Shown here: positions 10,038-22,000 of the stretch, piece by piece
Position numbering within the stretch: position 1 is the first letter of the stretch
Layout of the letters: each line of letters starts with the position of its first letter
NCBI GenBank assembly: GCA_029582265.1
Contig: CM055828.1
Location: 15,473,777 to 15,537,776, forward strand
Reading direction: 5' to 3'
Origin: Zoroaster sp. YZ-2022
Taxonomy: Eukaryota > Echinodermata > Asteroidea > Forcipulatida > Zoroasteridae
DNA length: 64,000 nt
Made by a program: the position numbers and the translations under genes
The notes under the pieces: generated by a model
What the model was told of the DNA's origin: nothing
Seen by the model: the letters and a program-made list of their open reading frames with translations, nothing else
Database searches by the model: none

Positions 10038-13000
10038 CTGTCACAAAGAGAACACAAACAAAGAGAAATAAGTTGATGATTTGATATATAAAAGCTGCAA
10101 TTATATAGAGACATTGTGTAATACGAGAAGTCTATCACCTACACAAAGTGTGGCAGCCTGCTATTATCCATACCACGGCATTGTACTCCAAATGTGTGCA
10201 CGTACAACGAGCATGGTTACAGGTTTTGCTCCCCCTGCCCGGCCTGCTGTGGGGGCATCATGGGACAGGCATTTCCACGCGAAGCTAGTTCCTAGAGAGC
10301 TAGATGCAATGTATTAAGCTGTGAGGTTTTGTGTATTCAACTTAGCGCACTGTCTGGGGTGAAATGTATTTCACTTACTGCACTATGTGAGGTGTTGTGT
10401 ATTAAGCTGTAAGGTATTGTGTATTTCACTTACTGCACTATGTGAGGTGTTGTGTATTAAGCTGTAAGGTATTGTGTATTTCACTTACTGCACTATGTGA
10501 GGTGTTGTGTATTAAGCTGTAAGGTATTGTGTATTTCACTTACTGCACTATGTGAGGTGTTGTGTATTAAGCTGTAAGGTATTGTGTATTTCACTTACTG
10601 CACTATGTGAGGTGTTGTGTATTAAGCTGTAAGGTATTGTGTATTAAGCTGTAAGGTATTGTGTATTTCACTTACTGCACTATGTGAGGTGTTGTGTATT
10701 AAGCTGTAAGGTATTGTGTATTTCACTTACTGCACTATGTGAGGTGTTGTGTATTAAGCTGTAAGGTGTTGTGTATTAAGCTGTAAGGTATTGTGTATTT
10801 CACTTACTGCACTATGTGAGGTGTTGTGTATTAAGCTGTAAGGTGTTGTGTATTAAGCTGTAAGGTATTGTGTATTTCACTTACTGCACTATGTGAGGTG
10901 TTGTGTATTAAGCTGTAAGGTATTGTGTATTTCACTTACTGCACTATGTGAGGTGTTGTGTATTAAGCTGTAAGGTGTTGTGTATTAAGCTGTAAGGTAT
11001 TGTGTATTTCACTTACTGCACTATGTGAGGTGTTGTGTATTAAGCTGTAAGGTATTGTGTATTTCACTTACTGCACTATGTGAGGTGTTGTGTATTGTTG
11101 TAAGGTATTGTGTATTTCACTTACTGCACCTATGTGAGGTGTTGTGTATTGTGTAGGTATTGTGTATTTCACTGCACTATGTGAGGTGTTGTGTATTAAG
11201 CTGTAAGGTATTGTGTATTTCACTTACTGCACTATGTGAGGTGTTGTGTATTAAGCTGTAAGGTATTGTGTATTTCACTTACTGCACTATGTGAGGTGTT
11301 GTGTATTAAGCTGTAAGGTATTGTGTATTAAGCTGTAAGGTATTGTGTATTTCACTTACTGCACTATGTGAGGTGTTGTGTATTAAGCTGTGTGTGCTGT
11401 AAGGTATTGTGTATTTCACTTACTGCACCTATGTGAGGTTGTGTATTAAGCTGTAAGGTGTTGTGTATTGTCGGTATTGTGTATTTCACTTACTGCACTA
11501 TGTGAGGTGTTGTGTATTAAGCTGTAAGGTGTTGTGTATTAAGCTGTAAGGTATTGTGTATTTCACTTACTGCACTATGTAAGGTATTGTGTATTAAGCT
11601 GTAAGGTATTGTGTATTTCACTTACTGCACTATGTGAGGTGTTGTGTATTGCTGTAAGGTATTGTGTATTTCACTTACTGCACCATGTGAGGTGTTGTGT
11701 ATTAAGCTGTAAGGTATTGTGTATTTCACTTACTGCACTATGTGAGGTGTTGTGTATTAAGCTGTAAGGTGTATTGTGTATTTCACTTACTGCACTATGT
11801 GAGGTGTTGTGTATTAAGCTGTAAGGTATTGTGTATTTCACTTACTGCACTATGTGAGGTGTTGTGTATTAAGCTGTAAGGTATTGTGTATTTCACTTAC
11901 TGCACTATGTGAGGTGTTGTGTATTAAGCTGTAAGGTATTGTGTATTTCACTTACTGCACTATGTGAGGTGTTGTGTATTAAGCTGTAAGGTATTGTGTA
12001 TTTCACTTACTGCACTATGTGAGGTGTTGTGTATTAAGCTGTAAGGTATTGTGTATTTCACTTACTGCACTATGTGAGGTGTTGTGTATTTCACTTACTG
12101 CACTATGTGAGGTGTTGTGTATTAAGCTGTAAGGTATTGTGTATTTCACTTACTGCACTATGTGAGGTGTTGTGTATTGTCTGTAAGGTATTGTGTATTT
12201 CACTTACTGCACCTATGTGAGGTGTTGTGTATTGCTGTAAGGTATTGTGTATTTCACTTACTGCACCTATGAGGTGTTGTGTGTGGCTGTAAGGTATTGT
12301 GTATTTCACTTACTGCACTATGTGAGGTGTTGTGTATTAAGCTGTAAGGTATTGTGTATTTCACTTACTGCACTATGTGAGGTGTTGTGTATTAAGCTGT
12401 AAGGTATTGTGTATTTCACTTACTGCACTATGTGAGGTATTGTGTATTTCACTTACTGCACTATGTGAGGTGTTGTGTATTAAGCTGTAAGGTATTGTGT
12501 ATTTCACTTACTGCACTATGTGAGGTGTTGTGTATTGTTGTAAGGCATTGTGTATTTCACTTACTGCACTATGTGAGGTGTTGTGTATTAAGCTGTAAGG
12601 TATTGTGTATTTCACTTACTGCACTATGTGAGGTATTGTGTATTTCACTTACTGCACTATGTGAGGTGTTGTGTATTTCACTTACTGCACTATGTGAGGT
12701 ATTGTGTATTTCACTTACTGCACTATGTGAGGTGTTGTGTATTTCACTTACTGCACTATGTGAGGTGTTGTGTATTTCACTTACTGCACTATGTGAGGTA
12801 TTGTGTATTTCACTTACTGCACTATGTGAGGTATTGTGTATTTCACTTACTGCACTATGTGAGGTATTGTGTATTTCACTTACTGCACTATGTGAGGTAT
12901 TGTGTATTTCACTTACTGCACTATGTGAGGTGTTGTGTATTAAGCTGTAAGGTATTGTGTATTTCACTTACTGCACTATGTGAGGTGTTGTGTATTAAGC

Positions 13001-16000
13001 TGTAAGGTATTGTGTATTTCACTTACTGCACTATGTGAGGTATTGTGTATTTCACTTACTGCACTATGTGAGGTGTTGTGTATTTCACTTACTGCACTAT
13101 GTGAGGTATTGTGTATTTCACTTACTGCACTATGTGAGGTGTTGTGTATTTCACTTACTGCACTATGTGAGGTGTTGTGTATTTCACTTACTGCACTATG
13201 TGAGGTATTGTGTATTTCACTTACTGCACTATGTGAGGTATTGTGTATTTCACTTACTGCACTATGTGAGGTGTTGTGTATTAAGCTGTAAGGTATTGTG
13301 TATTTCACTTACTGCACTATGTGAGGTGTTGTGTATTTCACTTACTGCACTATGTGAGGTATTGTGTATTTCACTTACTGCACTATGTGAGGTATTGTGT
13401 ATTTCACTTACTGCACTATGTGAGGTATTGTGTATTTCACTTACTGCACTATGTGAGGTGTTGTGTATTTCACTTACTGCACTATGTGAGGTGTTGTGTA
13501 TTTCACTTACTGCACTATGTGAGGTGTTGTGTATTTCACTTACTGCACTATGTGAGGTGTTGTGTATTTCACTTACTGCACTATGTGAGGTGTTGTGTTT
13601 CACTTACTGCACCTATGAGGTCTTGTGTATTTCACTTACTGCACTATGTGAGGTGTTGTGTATTTCACTTACTGCACTATGTGAGGTGTTGTGTATTTCA
13701 CTTACTGCACTATGTGAGGTGTTGTGTATTTCACTTACTGCACCATGTGAGGTGTTGTGTATTTCACTTACTGCACTATGTGAGGTTTTGTGTATTTCAC
13801 TTACTGCACTATGTGAGGTGTTGTGTATTTCACTTACTGCACTATGTGAGGTGTTGTGTATTTCACTTACTGCACTATGTGAGGTGTTGTGTATTTAAGC
13901 TGTAAGGTATTGTGTATTTCACTTACTGCACCTATGTGAGGTGTTGTGTATTTCTGTGAGGTATTGTGTATTTCACTTACTGCACTATGTGAGGTGTTGT
14001 GTATTAGCACTATAGGTATTGTGTATTTCACTTACTGCACTATGTGAGGTTTTGTGTATTACCCGAGGTATTGTGTATTTCACTTACTGCACTATGTGAG
14101 GTGTTGTGTATTAAGCTAAGGTATTGTGTATTTCACTTACTGCACTATGTGAGGTGTTGTGTATTAAGCTGTAAGGTATTGTGTATTTCACTTACTGCAC
14201 TATGTGAGGTGTTGTGTATTAAGCTGTGAGGTATTGTGTATTTCACTTACTGCACTATGTGAGGTGTTGTGTATTTCACTTACTGCACTATGTGAGGTAT
14301 TGTGTATTTCACTTACTGCACTATGTGAGGTATTGTGTATTAAGCTGTAAGGTGTTGTGTATTTCACTTACTGCACTATGTGAGGTGTTGTGTATTTCAC
14401 TTACTGCACTATGTGAGGTGTTGTGTATTTCACTTACTGCACTATGTGAGGTGTTGTGTATTTCACTTACTGCACTATGTGAGGTATTGTGTATTTCACT
14501 TACTGCACTATGTGAGGTGTTGTGTATTTCACTTACTGCACTATGTGAGGTGTTGTGTATTTCACTTACTGCACTATGTGAGGTGTTGTGTATTTCACTT
14601 ACTGCACTATGTGAGGTATTGTGTATTTCACTTACTGCACTATGTGAGGTGTTGTGTATTTCACTTACTGCACTATGTGAGGTATTGTGTATTTCACTTA
14701 CTGCACTATGTGAGGTGTTGTGTATTTCACTTACTGCACTATGTGAGGTGTTGTGTATTTCACTTACTGCACTATGTGAGGTGTTGTGTATTAAGCTGTA
14801 AGGTATTGTGTATTTCACTTACTGCACTATGTGAGGTGTTGTGTATTAAGCTGTAAGGTATTGTGTATTTCACTTACTGCACTATGTGAGGTGTTGTGTA
14901 TTAAGCTGTAAGGTATTGTGTATTTCACTTACTGCACTATGAGGTGTGAGGTATTGTGTATTTCACTTACTGCACTATGTGAGGTGTTGTATCACTTTGC
15001 ACTGTGTATTGTGTATTTCACTTACTGCACTATGTGAGGTGTTGTGTATTTGCACTATGTAAGGTATTGTGTATTTCACTTACTGCACCATGTGAGGTGT
15101 TGTGTATTTCACTTACTGCAAGGTATTGTGTATTTCACTTACTGCACTATGTGAGGTATTGTGTATTTCACTTACTGCACACTATGTGAGGTGTTGTGTA
15201 TTGCACTTGTGTATTTCACTTACTGCACTATGTGAGGTGTTGTGTATTTCACTTACTGCACTATGTGAGGTGTTGTGCAGGTATTGTGTATTTCACTTAC
15301 TGCACTATGTGAGGTGTGTGTATTGTGTATTTCACTTACTGCACCTATGTGAGGTGTTGTGTATTCACTGTAACTGCACCATTGTGTATTTCACTTACCT
15401 GCACTATGTGAGGTGTTGTGTATTTCAAGCTGCACTATGGTATTGTGTATTTCACTTACTGCACTATGTGAGGTGCGTGTTGTGTATTTCACTTACTGCA
15501 CTATGTGAGGTGTTGTGTATTTCACTTACTGCACCTATGTGAGGTGTTGTGTATTTCACTTACTGCACTGTGAGGTATTGTGTATTTCACTTACTGCACT
15601 ATGTGAGGTGTGTGTATTTCACTTACTGCACTATGTGAGGTGTTGTGTATTTCACTTACTGCACTATGTGAGGTGTTGTGTATTTCACCTTACTGCACTA
15701 TGTGAGGTGTTGTGTATTTCACTTACTGCACTATGTGAGGTGTTGTGTATTTCACTTACTGCACTATGTGAGGTGTTGTGTATTTCACTTACTGCACTAT
15801 GTGAGGTGTTGTGTATTTCACTTACTGCACTATGTGAGGTGTTGTGTATTAAGCTGTGAGGTATTGTGTATTTCACTTACTGCACTATGTGAGGTGTTGT
15901 GTATTTCACTTACTGCACTATGTGAGGTATTGTGTATTTCACTTACTGCACTATGTGAGGTATTGTGTATTTCACTTACTGCACTATGTGTGGGGGTGTG

Positions 16001-19000
16001 TATTTCACTTACTGCACTATGTGAGGTATTGTGTATTTCACTTACTGCACTATGTGAGGTATTGTGTATTTCACTTACTGCACTATGTGAGGTATTGTGT
16101 ATTTCACTTACTGCACTATGTGAGGTATTGTGTATTTCACTTACTGCACTATGTGAGGTATTGTGTATTTCACTTACTGCACTATGTAAGGTATTGTGTA
16201 TTTCACTTACTGCACTATGTGAGGTGTTGTGTATTTCACTTACTGCACTATGTGAGGTATTGTGTATTTCACTTACTGCACTATGTGAGGTATTGTGTAT
16301 TTCACTTACTGCACTATGTGAGGTATTGTGTATTTCACTTACTGCACTATGTGAGGTGTTGTGTATTTCACTTACTGCACTATGTGAGGTGTTGTGTATT
16401 TCACTTACTGCACTATGTGAGGTGTTGTGTATTTCACTTACTGCACTATGTGAGGTGTTGTGTATTTCACTTACTGCACTATGTGAGGTATTGTGTATTT
16501 CACTTACTGCACTATGTGAGGTGTTGTGTATTTCACTTACTGCACTATGTGAGGTATTGTGTATTTCACTTACTGCACTATGTGAGGTGTTGTGTATTTC
16601 ACTTACTGCACTATGTGAGGTGTTGTGTATTAAGCTGTAAGGTATTGTGTATTTCACTTACTGCACTATGTGAGGTGTTGTGTATTTCACTTACTGCACT
16701 ATGTGAGGTATTGTGTATTTCACTTACTGCACTATGTGAGGTATTGTGTATTTCACTTACTGCACTATGTGAGGTGTTGTGTATTTCACTTACTGCACTA
16801 TGTGAGGTGTTGTGTATTTCACTTACTGCACTATGTGAGGTATTGTGTATTTCACTTACTGCACTATGTGAGGTATTGTGTATTTCACTTACTGCACTAT
16901 GTGAGGTGTTGTGTATTTCACTTACTGCACTATGTGAGGTATTGTGTATTTCACTTACTGCACTATGTGAGGTGTTGTGTATTTCACTTACTGCACTATG
17001 TGAGGTATAGTATTTCACTTACTGCACTATGTGAGGTGTTGTGTATTTCACTTACTGCACTATGTGAGGTGTTGTGTATTTCACTTACTGCACTATGTGG
17101 TATTGTGTATTTCACTCACTACACTCTGTGAGGTTTTGTGTATTTCACTTACTGCACTATGTGAGGTATTGTGTATTTCACTTACTGCACTATGTGAGGT
17201 ATTGTGTATTTCACTTACTGCACTATGTGAGGTATTGTGTATTTCACTTACTGCACTATGTGAGGTGTTGTGTATTTCACTTACTGCACTATGTGAGGTA
17301 TTGTGTATTTCACTTACTGCACTATGTGAGGTATTGTGTATTTCACTTACTGCACTATGTGAGGTATTGTGGTCAAATCTTCAGCTTCCACTTCGGAGGC
17401 AAGTTTCTTCAAGTCCCATAGCTTGATGCAGTTATCAATACCACCTGTATAATGGACAAACAGATCGTGTCACTCTCCACAACTCAAAAATGTGTAATGT
17501 AACAGGGGACATCCGTTTTTTCTATAGGGAAAACAGATAAAAGACTTCAGTGTATAGACAATGTCACATATGTTTATAATGGGAGTGTCCTTCAGAGTAC
17601 CAGGGGGATTTCATTGCAGGCAGACAGTGTGCATTAATTACGAGTAGATTTTACATTTTGTAATTTGATCTTCATATAACGACAAACATTTCAAACATTA
17701 CGTAAGAATAAGATTTAAGATGAAGTACCAAAATATAATCTCCTTGGGGTTGTGGGCCAGAGGCAATAAAGGACCATGCCATGACCCCTCGGTTGTTGTA
17801 TAAACCATGCGACAAACACTCCCTTATTATTTAATGCCCAATACAGTTAAGACAATCTGACTGGATGAAACGTGATTATGTGTGGGTGAAATAACAGCTG
17901 TTTAAGACCAAACTTTACAAAATACAAACAGCAGGTATGTGTACTGTGCACCAGCTAAATAGCTGGTGTACGATGCACGACACAGAATTAAAGTGATCAG
18001 AGTGTCTTGAGTCACAATGACTCACATACTTCCTAAGTATTTTGTGTACCCACAGATGCATCCATTGTACTGACACAATGGGTAACAAGAGGGGACAATG
18101 GTACCACACAAGTTTCTCTTTGTTTCCATGTAGAAAAGGGGCGATAGGAGGACAATGGTGTACCCCACAAACCTGATCCCATGGCTACGTATGTCCACAA
18201 AACCAGAATTTGCCCATTTCTCTTTATAATCTGTTTACCTGAGGCTAAGACGCTACCATCTCTACAGAATGCCAGAGCGTAGATCATATCTGTATGATCA
18301 GTAAGTTTAGCTATAAGATGTCCATGTCTGAGCTCCCATATTAAGACTCTAGAGTCTGCACCTCCTGAGGCCAGGTAGTGACCATTAGGTGAGAAACACA
18401 AAATCTGTATTGGTCCCTGAAAAATGCAAATGGGATGAATTTAAATATTGCTAATATCTCAAAGCCTTTTTCTCCTGAGTATACTAATTGAAACGTTGAG
18501 TTATCTCACCACCTGATCTTCTCAGAACTAACAATTATTACATCTCCTAAGAGACTGCTAACATGGTGCTACTGCTATCTTTTTCAGTCAGTAAAAATGT
18601 TGACATCTTCATAAAATGTTTGGAGCACTCTTGTTGGAAGGGAATTGCTGGGGTGATCTTTACAAGGAGTGTGTTTAAATCACCTGACAAATTAACCATG
18701 CCTACAGAAAATGGCATTGGAGCACTAAAATGATAATAGAATCTTGAAATGCAATCGTGATTGTATGTACATTACATATGCATTTGATAGCCCAAAAGAC
18801 CTTAGGTAAAAGAGATTATAAACTATGTATAGAAATTGTTTTGAAAAACAAATAAAATATTTTTACAGAGGAAATAATTTTTCATTTTTTCCCCTGTTTT
18901 CTCTCAAATGAAAGGCCATTTCTTAAGATGGTTGGCACATAAGCAAACACTGATCAAGTAAAAGTACATATATTAATTTGCTAATAGTAGTTAGAGTTTT

Positions 19001-22000
19001 TCTCAAAGGCATTTTGCATTTTGGTTTTGATTTTGGATGACTTGTAGAAGGTAATTCTAATATTTTATTTTGTATTAAATGTGTGCCAAAGGTGTACTCT
19101 CTTTTTAACACAGTAAATGAAGTGAGATTAATGTTATCGTTTCGGTTTGCGGTAACACCATGTGTTTATCTCAACTAACGTGAAGCTGAGGTACAGGTTC
19201 TGAAAAGAACCGTATCGCACAACTCGTATCTCAACCTTCGTTAAGTGAGAAAGGTTCAAGGGAGAACCAATTTCGACGCTTCGTTTTCTCTACTGTCGCT
19301 AAGTGAAATATGGTTCAGGGAGAACCATGGGGACTTCACGGGTTAATATGGTTCAGAGAGAACCATGGGGACTTCACGGGTTATTCTCAACGTTTCGATT
19401 AGCCTGCTCTAATCTTCGTCAGGAGAATGAAGAGGTTTGCCGATGCAACTCCTTAAGTAGTATTTGCTGGGATTATGTGTAGAATGGGAAGTGTTCCGAT
19501 TGGTGCCACTGTTGTGTGATGTGTTGTGATTGGTTGCCACCGTGGCATTGTTTTTGTTGTGTGTGTTTCCTGCTGTGTGTGAGTTGCCTGCTCGCTGAGG
19601 CGTGTTAGTTGACAGTGGGGTGTGAGTGTTGGTGGATGGTAGGATTGAATGACAAATGTTGCTGATGAAAAAGCCGATGTCCTGGGGGACAGTGTCATGG
19701 AGTGTCGTGGCCGAGCGGTCTAGCGCACCGAACTCAAGTTCTGGTGTTGCCAGCAGCAGGGTGTGAGTTCGAGCCCCGGTCGTGACACTTGTGTCCTTGA
19801 GCAAGGTACTTAACCATAATTGCTTCGTCCTTCGGATGGGACGTAAAGCCGTAGGTCCCGTGTGTTGTGTAATGCACGTAAAAAAGAATGCGCCTTGAGC
19901 ACCACTTAGTTGGTGGATACGTGCGCTATATAAGTCCATACATTATTATTATTATTATTATTATGTTTATGAATCTCAATAGCCTCTCTGATACGATGGG
20001 TGTACCAGTGCTTTTCCGGGGCTATGATCTTTGCATTCTGCCAGTCAATGATGTGGTCCAAATCGGTGGAGTGTTTGATTATCGCAGATTTGTCACATTC
20101 CCCTCTGCGGCCGTGGGCCTCGTGTTCATTGAGCCTGGTCGTAAGGTCTCTGCCGGTCTCGCCAATGTACACTTTCCCACAAGTGCAAGGAATTCGGTAA
20201 ACCCCAGCTTGACGGCCGGGATCATGTCTGTCCTTGTGGGTGTGTAACTTCGTTTCCAACTTGTTTCGAGTCCGGTAGTAGACCTTAATGTCAGCTTCCC
20301 TCAGGATACGCTGAATTTTGTGTGAAGTGTGGCCAATGTACGGTAGGACGGCAATAGGTTTTTCAGTTGCGTCAGAGGATCATGGAGCGTTCCTGTTCGG
20401 GAGGAACTTAAGCTTATCAGGTCTGTACCCATTGTCTCTTAACACGGCGTTAAGATGTTTCAACTCGGATGGCAAGTGCTCTTTATCACTGATAGTGTGT
20501 GCCCTTCGAAGTAGGGTGCGATTCACGGAGGATTTCACGGATGGTGGGTGGAACGACCAGGCATTTAGGTAGCGGTCTGTGTGTGTAGGTTTTCTGTAAA
20601 CCGAATGCCCAAGTGAGCCATCAACCCGTTTGGAAATGAGTACGTCAAGGAAAGGCAACGAGTCAGATTTCTCAGTTTCCATGGTGAATTGAATGCTCGG
20701 ATGTTGCTGGTTGAGGTGACTGAGGAAGTCACTCAGTTTGTCGGAACCGTGCTGCCAAATGATGAAAGTATCATCTACGTATCAAAGCCTTAGTTTGGGT
20801 TTGTATCGTGCCGTCTCGAGGGCTTTCTGTTCGAAATCTTCCATGAAGATGTTTGCTAGGACCGGGGATATCGGGGATCCCATTGGAGTGCCCAAAGACT
20901 GTTGATTGTAAGTCTCTCTCCATTGGAAGTATGTGGATTTCACACATATTGAAAGTAGATCAACGATTTGATCTGGCGTTAGGCTGGTTCGTTCCGGGAG
21001 CGTGCTATCATGTTCGAGTACCGACTTGGTTACGAGGATAGCCTCGTCTGTCAGTACATTGGTGAATAATGACTTGACGTCAAAACTCACTAGCGTGTCG
21101 GAAGACTGCAATATGGTTCCCTTTATGATGTTGATAAACCCTGCTGAATTGGGTACATGGTGGGGCGTCTTACCCACGAGTGGGTGTAAGAGCTTTGTCA
21201 AGTGTTGGGCGAGGTTATACGTGGGGGAACCTCGGGATGAGACAATCGGTCGGAGTGGTCTGTCTGGTTTATGAATCTTTGGTAGGCCAAAGAATCTTGG
21301 GCATTTCGAGCTGGACGGACGGAGGTGCCTGTATAGTGCTGTGGGTAAGGCTGTGCTCCGGTTTAAGGAAAGTCGCCGCAAAGCTCCACGATCCTCTGAC
21401 GCAACCGAAAAACCTATTGCCGTCCTACCGTACATTGGCCACACTTCACATAAAATTCAGCGTATCCTGAGGGAAGCTGACATTAAGGTCTACTACCGGA
21501 CTCGAAACAAGTTGAAAACGATGTTACACACCCACAAGGACAGACATGATCACAGCCGTCAAGCTGGGGTTTACCGAATTCCTTGCACTTGTGGGAAAGT
21601 GTACATTGGCGAGACCGGCAGAAACCTTACGACCAGGCTCAATGAACACAAGGCCCACGGCCGCAGAGGGGAATGTGACAAATCTGCGATCATCAAACAC
21701 TCCACCGATTTGGACCACATCATTGACTGGCAGAATGCAAAGATCATAGCCCCGGAAAAGCACTGGTACACCCGTCGTATCAGAGAGGCTATTGAGATTC
21801 ATAAACATGACACTGTCCCCCAGGACATCGGCTTTTTCATCAGCAACATTTGGCATTCAATCCTACCATCCACCAACACTCACACCCCACTGTCAACTAA
21901 CACGCCTCAGCGAGCAGGCAACTCACACACAGCAGGAAACACACACAACAAAAACAATGCCACGGTGGCAACCAATCACAACACATCACACAACAGTGGC

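Larger units (their letters stand above)
19137..21384 (-). mobile_element. Penelope-like retroelement, minus copy (5'-truncated)
   Basis: On the minus strand: reverse transcriptase (about 21370-20383), linker, GIY-YIG endonuclease (about 20260-19970) and a C-terminal tail ending at 19409, then a terminal region with a hammerhead-like motif, two 38-bp repeats and the end sequence TTGCGGTAAC(inverted). It joins a second copy head to head near 21384. Its last ~1.25 kb (19137-20390) is an inverted near-duplicate of 21384-22376. A SINE at 19700-19962 splits the C-terminal tail. It belongs to the EN+ Penelope class by the RT plus GIY-YIG order. Confidence 0.88.

Noticed and set aside
12432..17426. 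Long ORFs (up to 384 codons) on both strands with repeats like CISLTALCEVL and HNTSHSAVSEI
   Set aside because: They are read-through of the 33-bp satellite; 33 is divisible by 3 and the unit lacks stops in several frames. No start context, domain or non-repeat sequence.
20782..21444. RT ORF starting at 21444 with MWPMYGRTAIGF
   Set aside because: The first ~20 codons are antisense of the inverted second element; the true RT sequence starts near 21370.
19888..21470. Plus-strand ORFs opposite the Penelope-like RT and endonuclease
   Set aside because: Antisense shadows without domain signatures.
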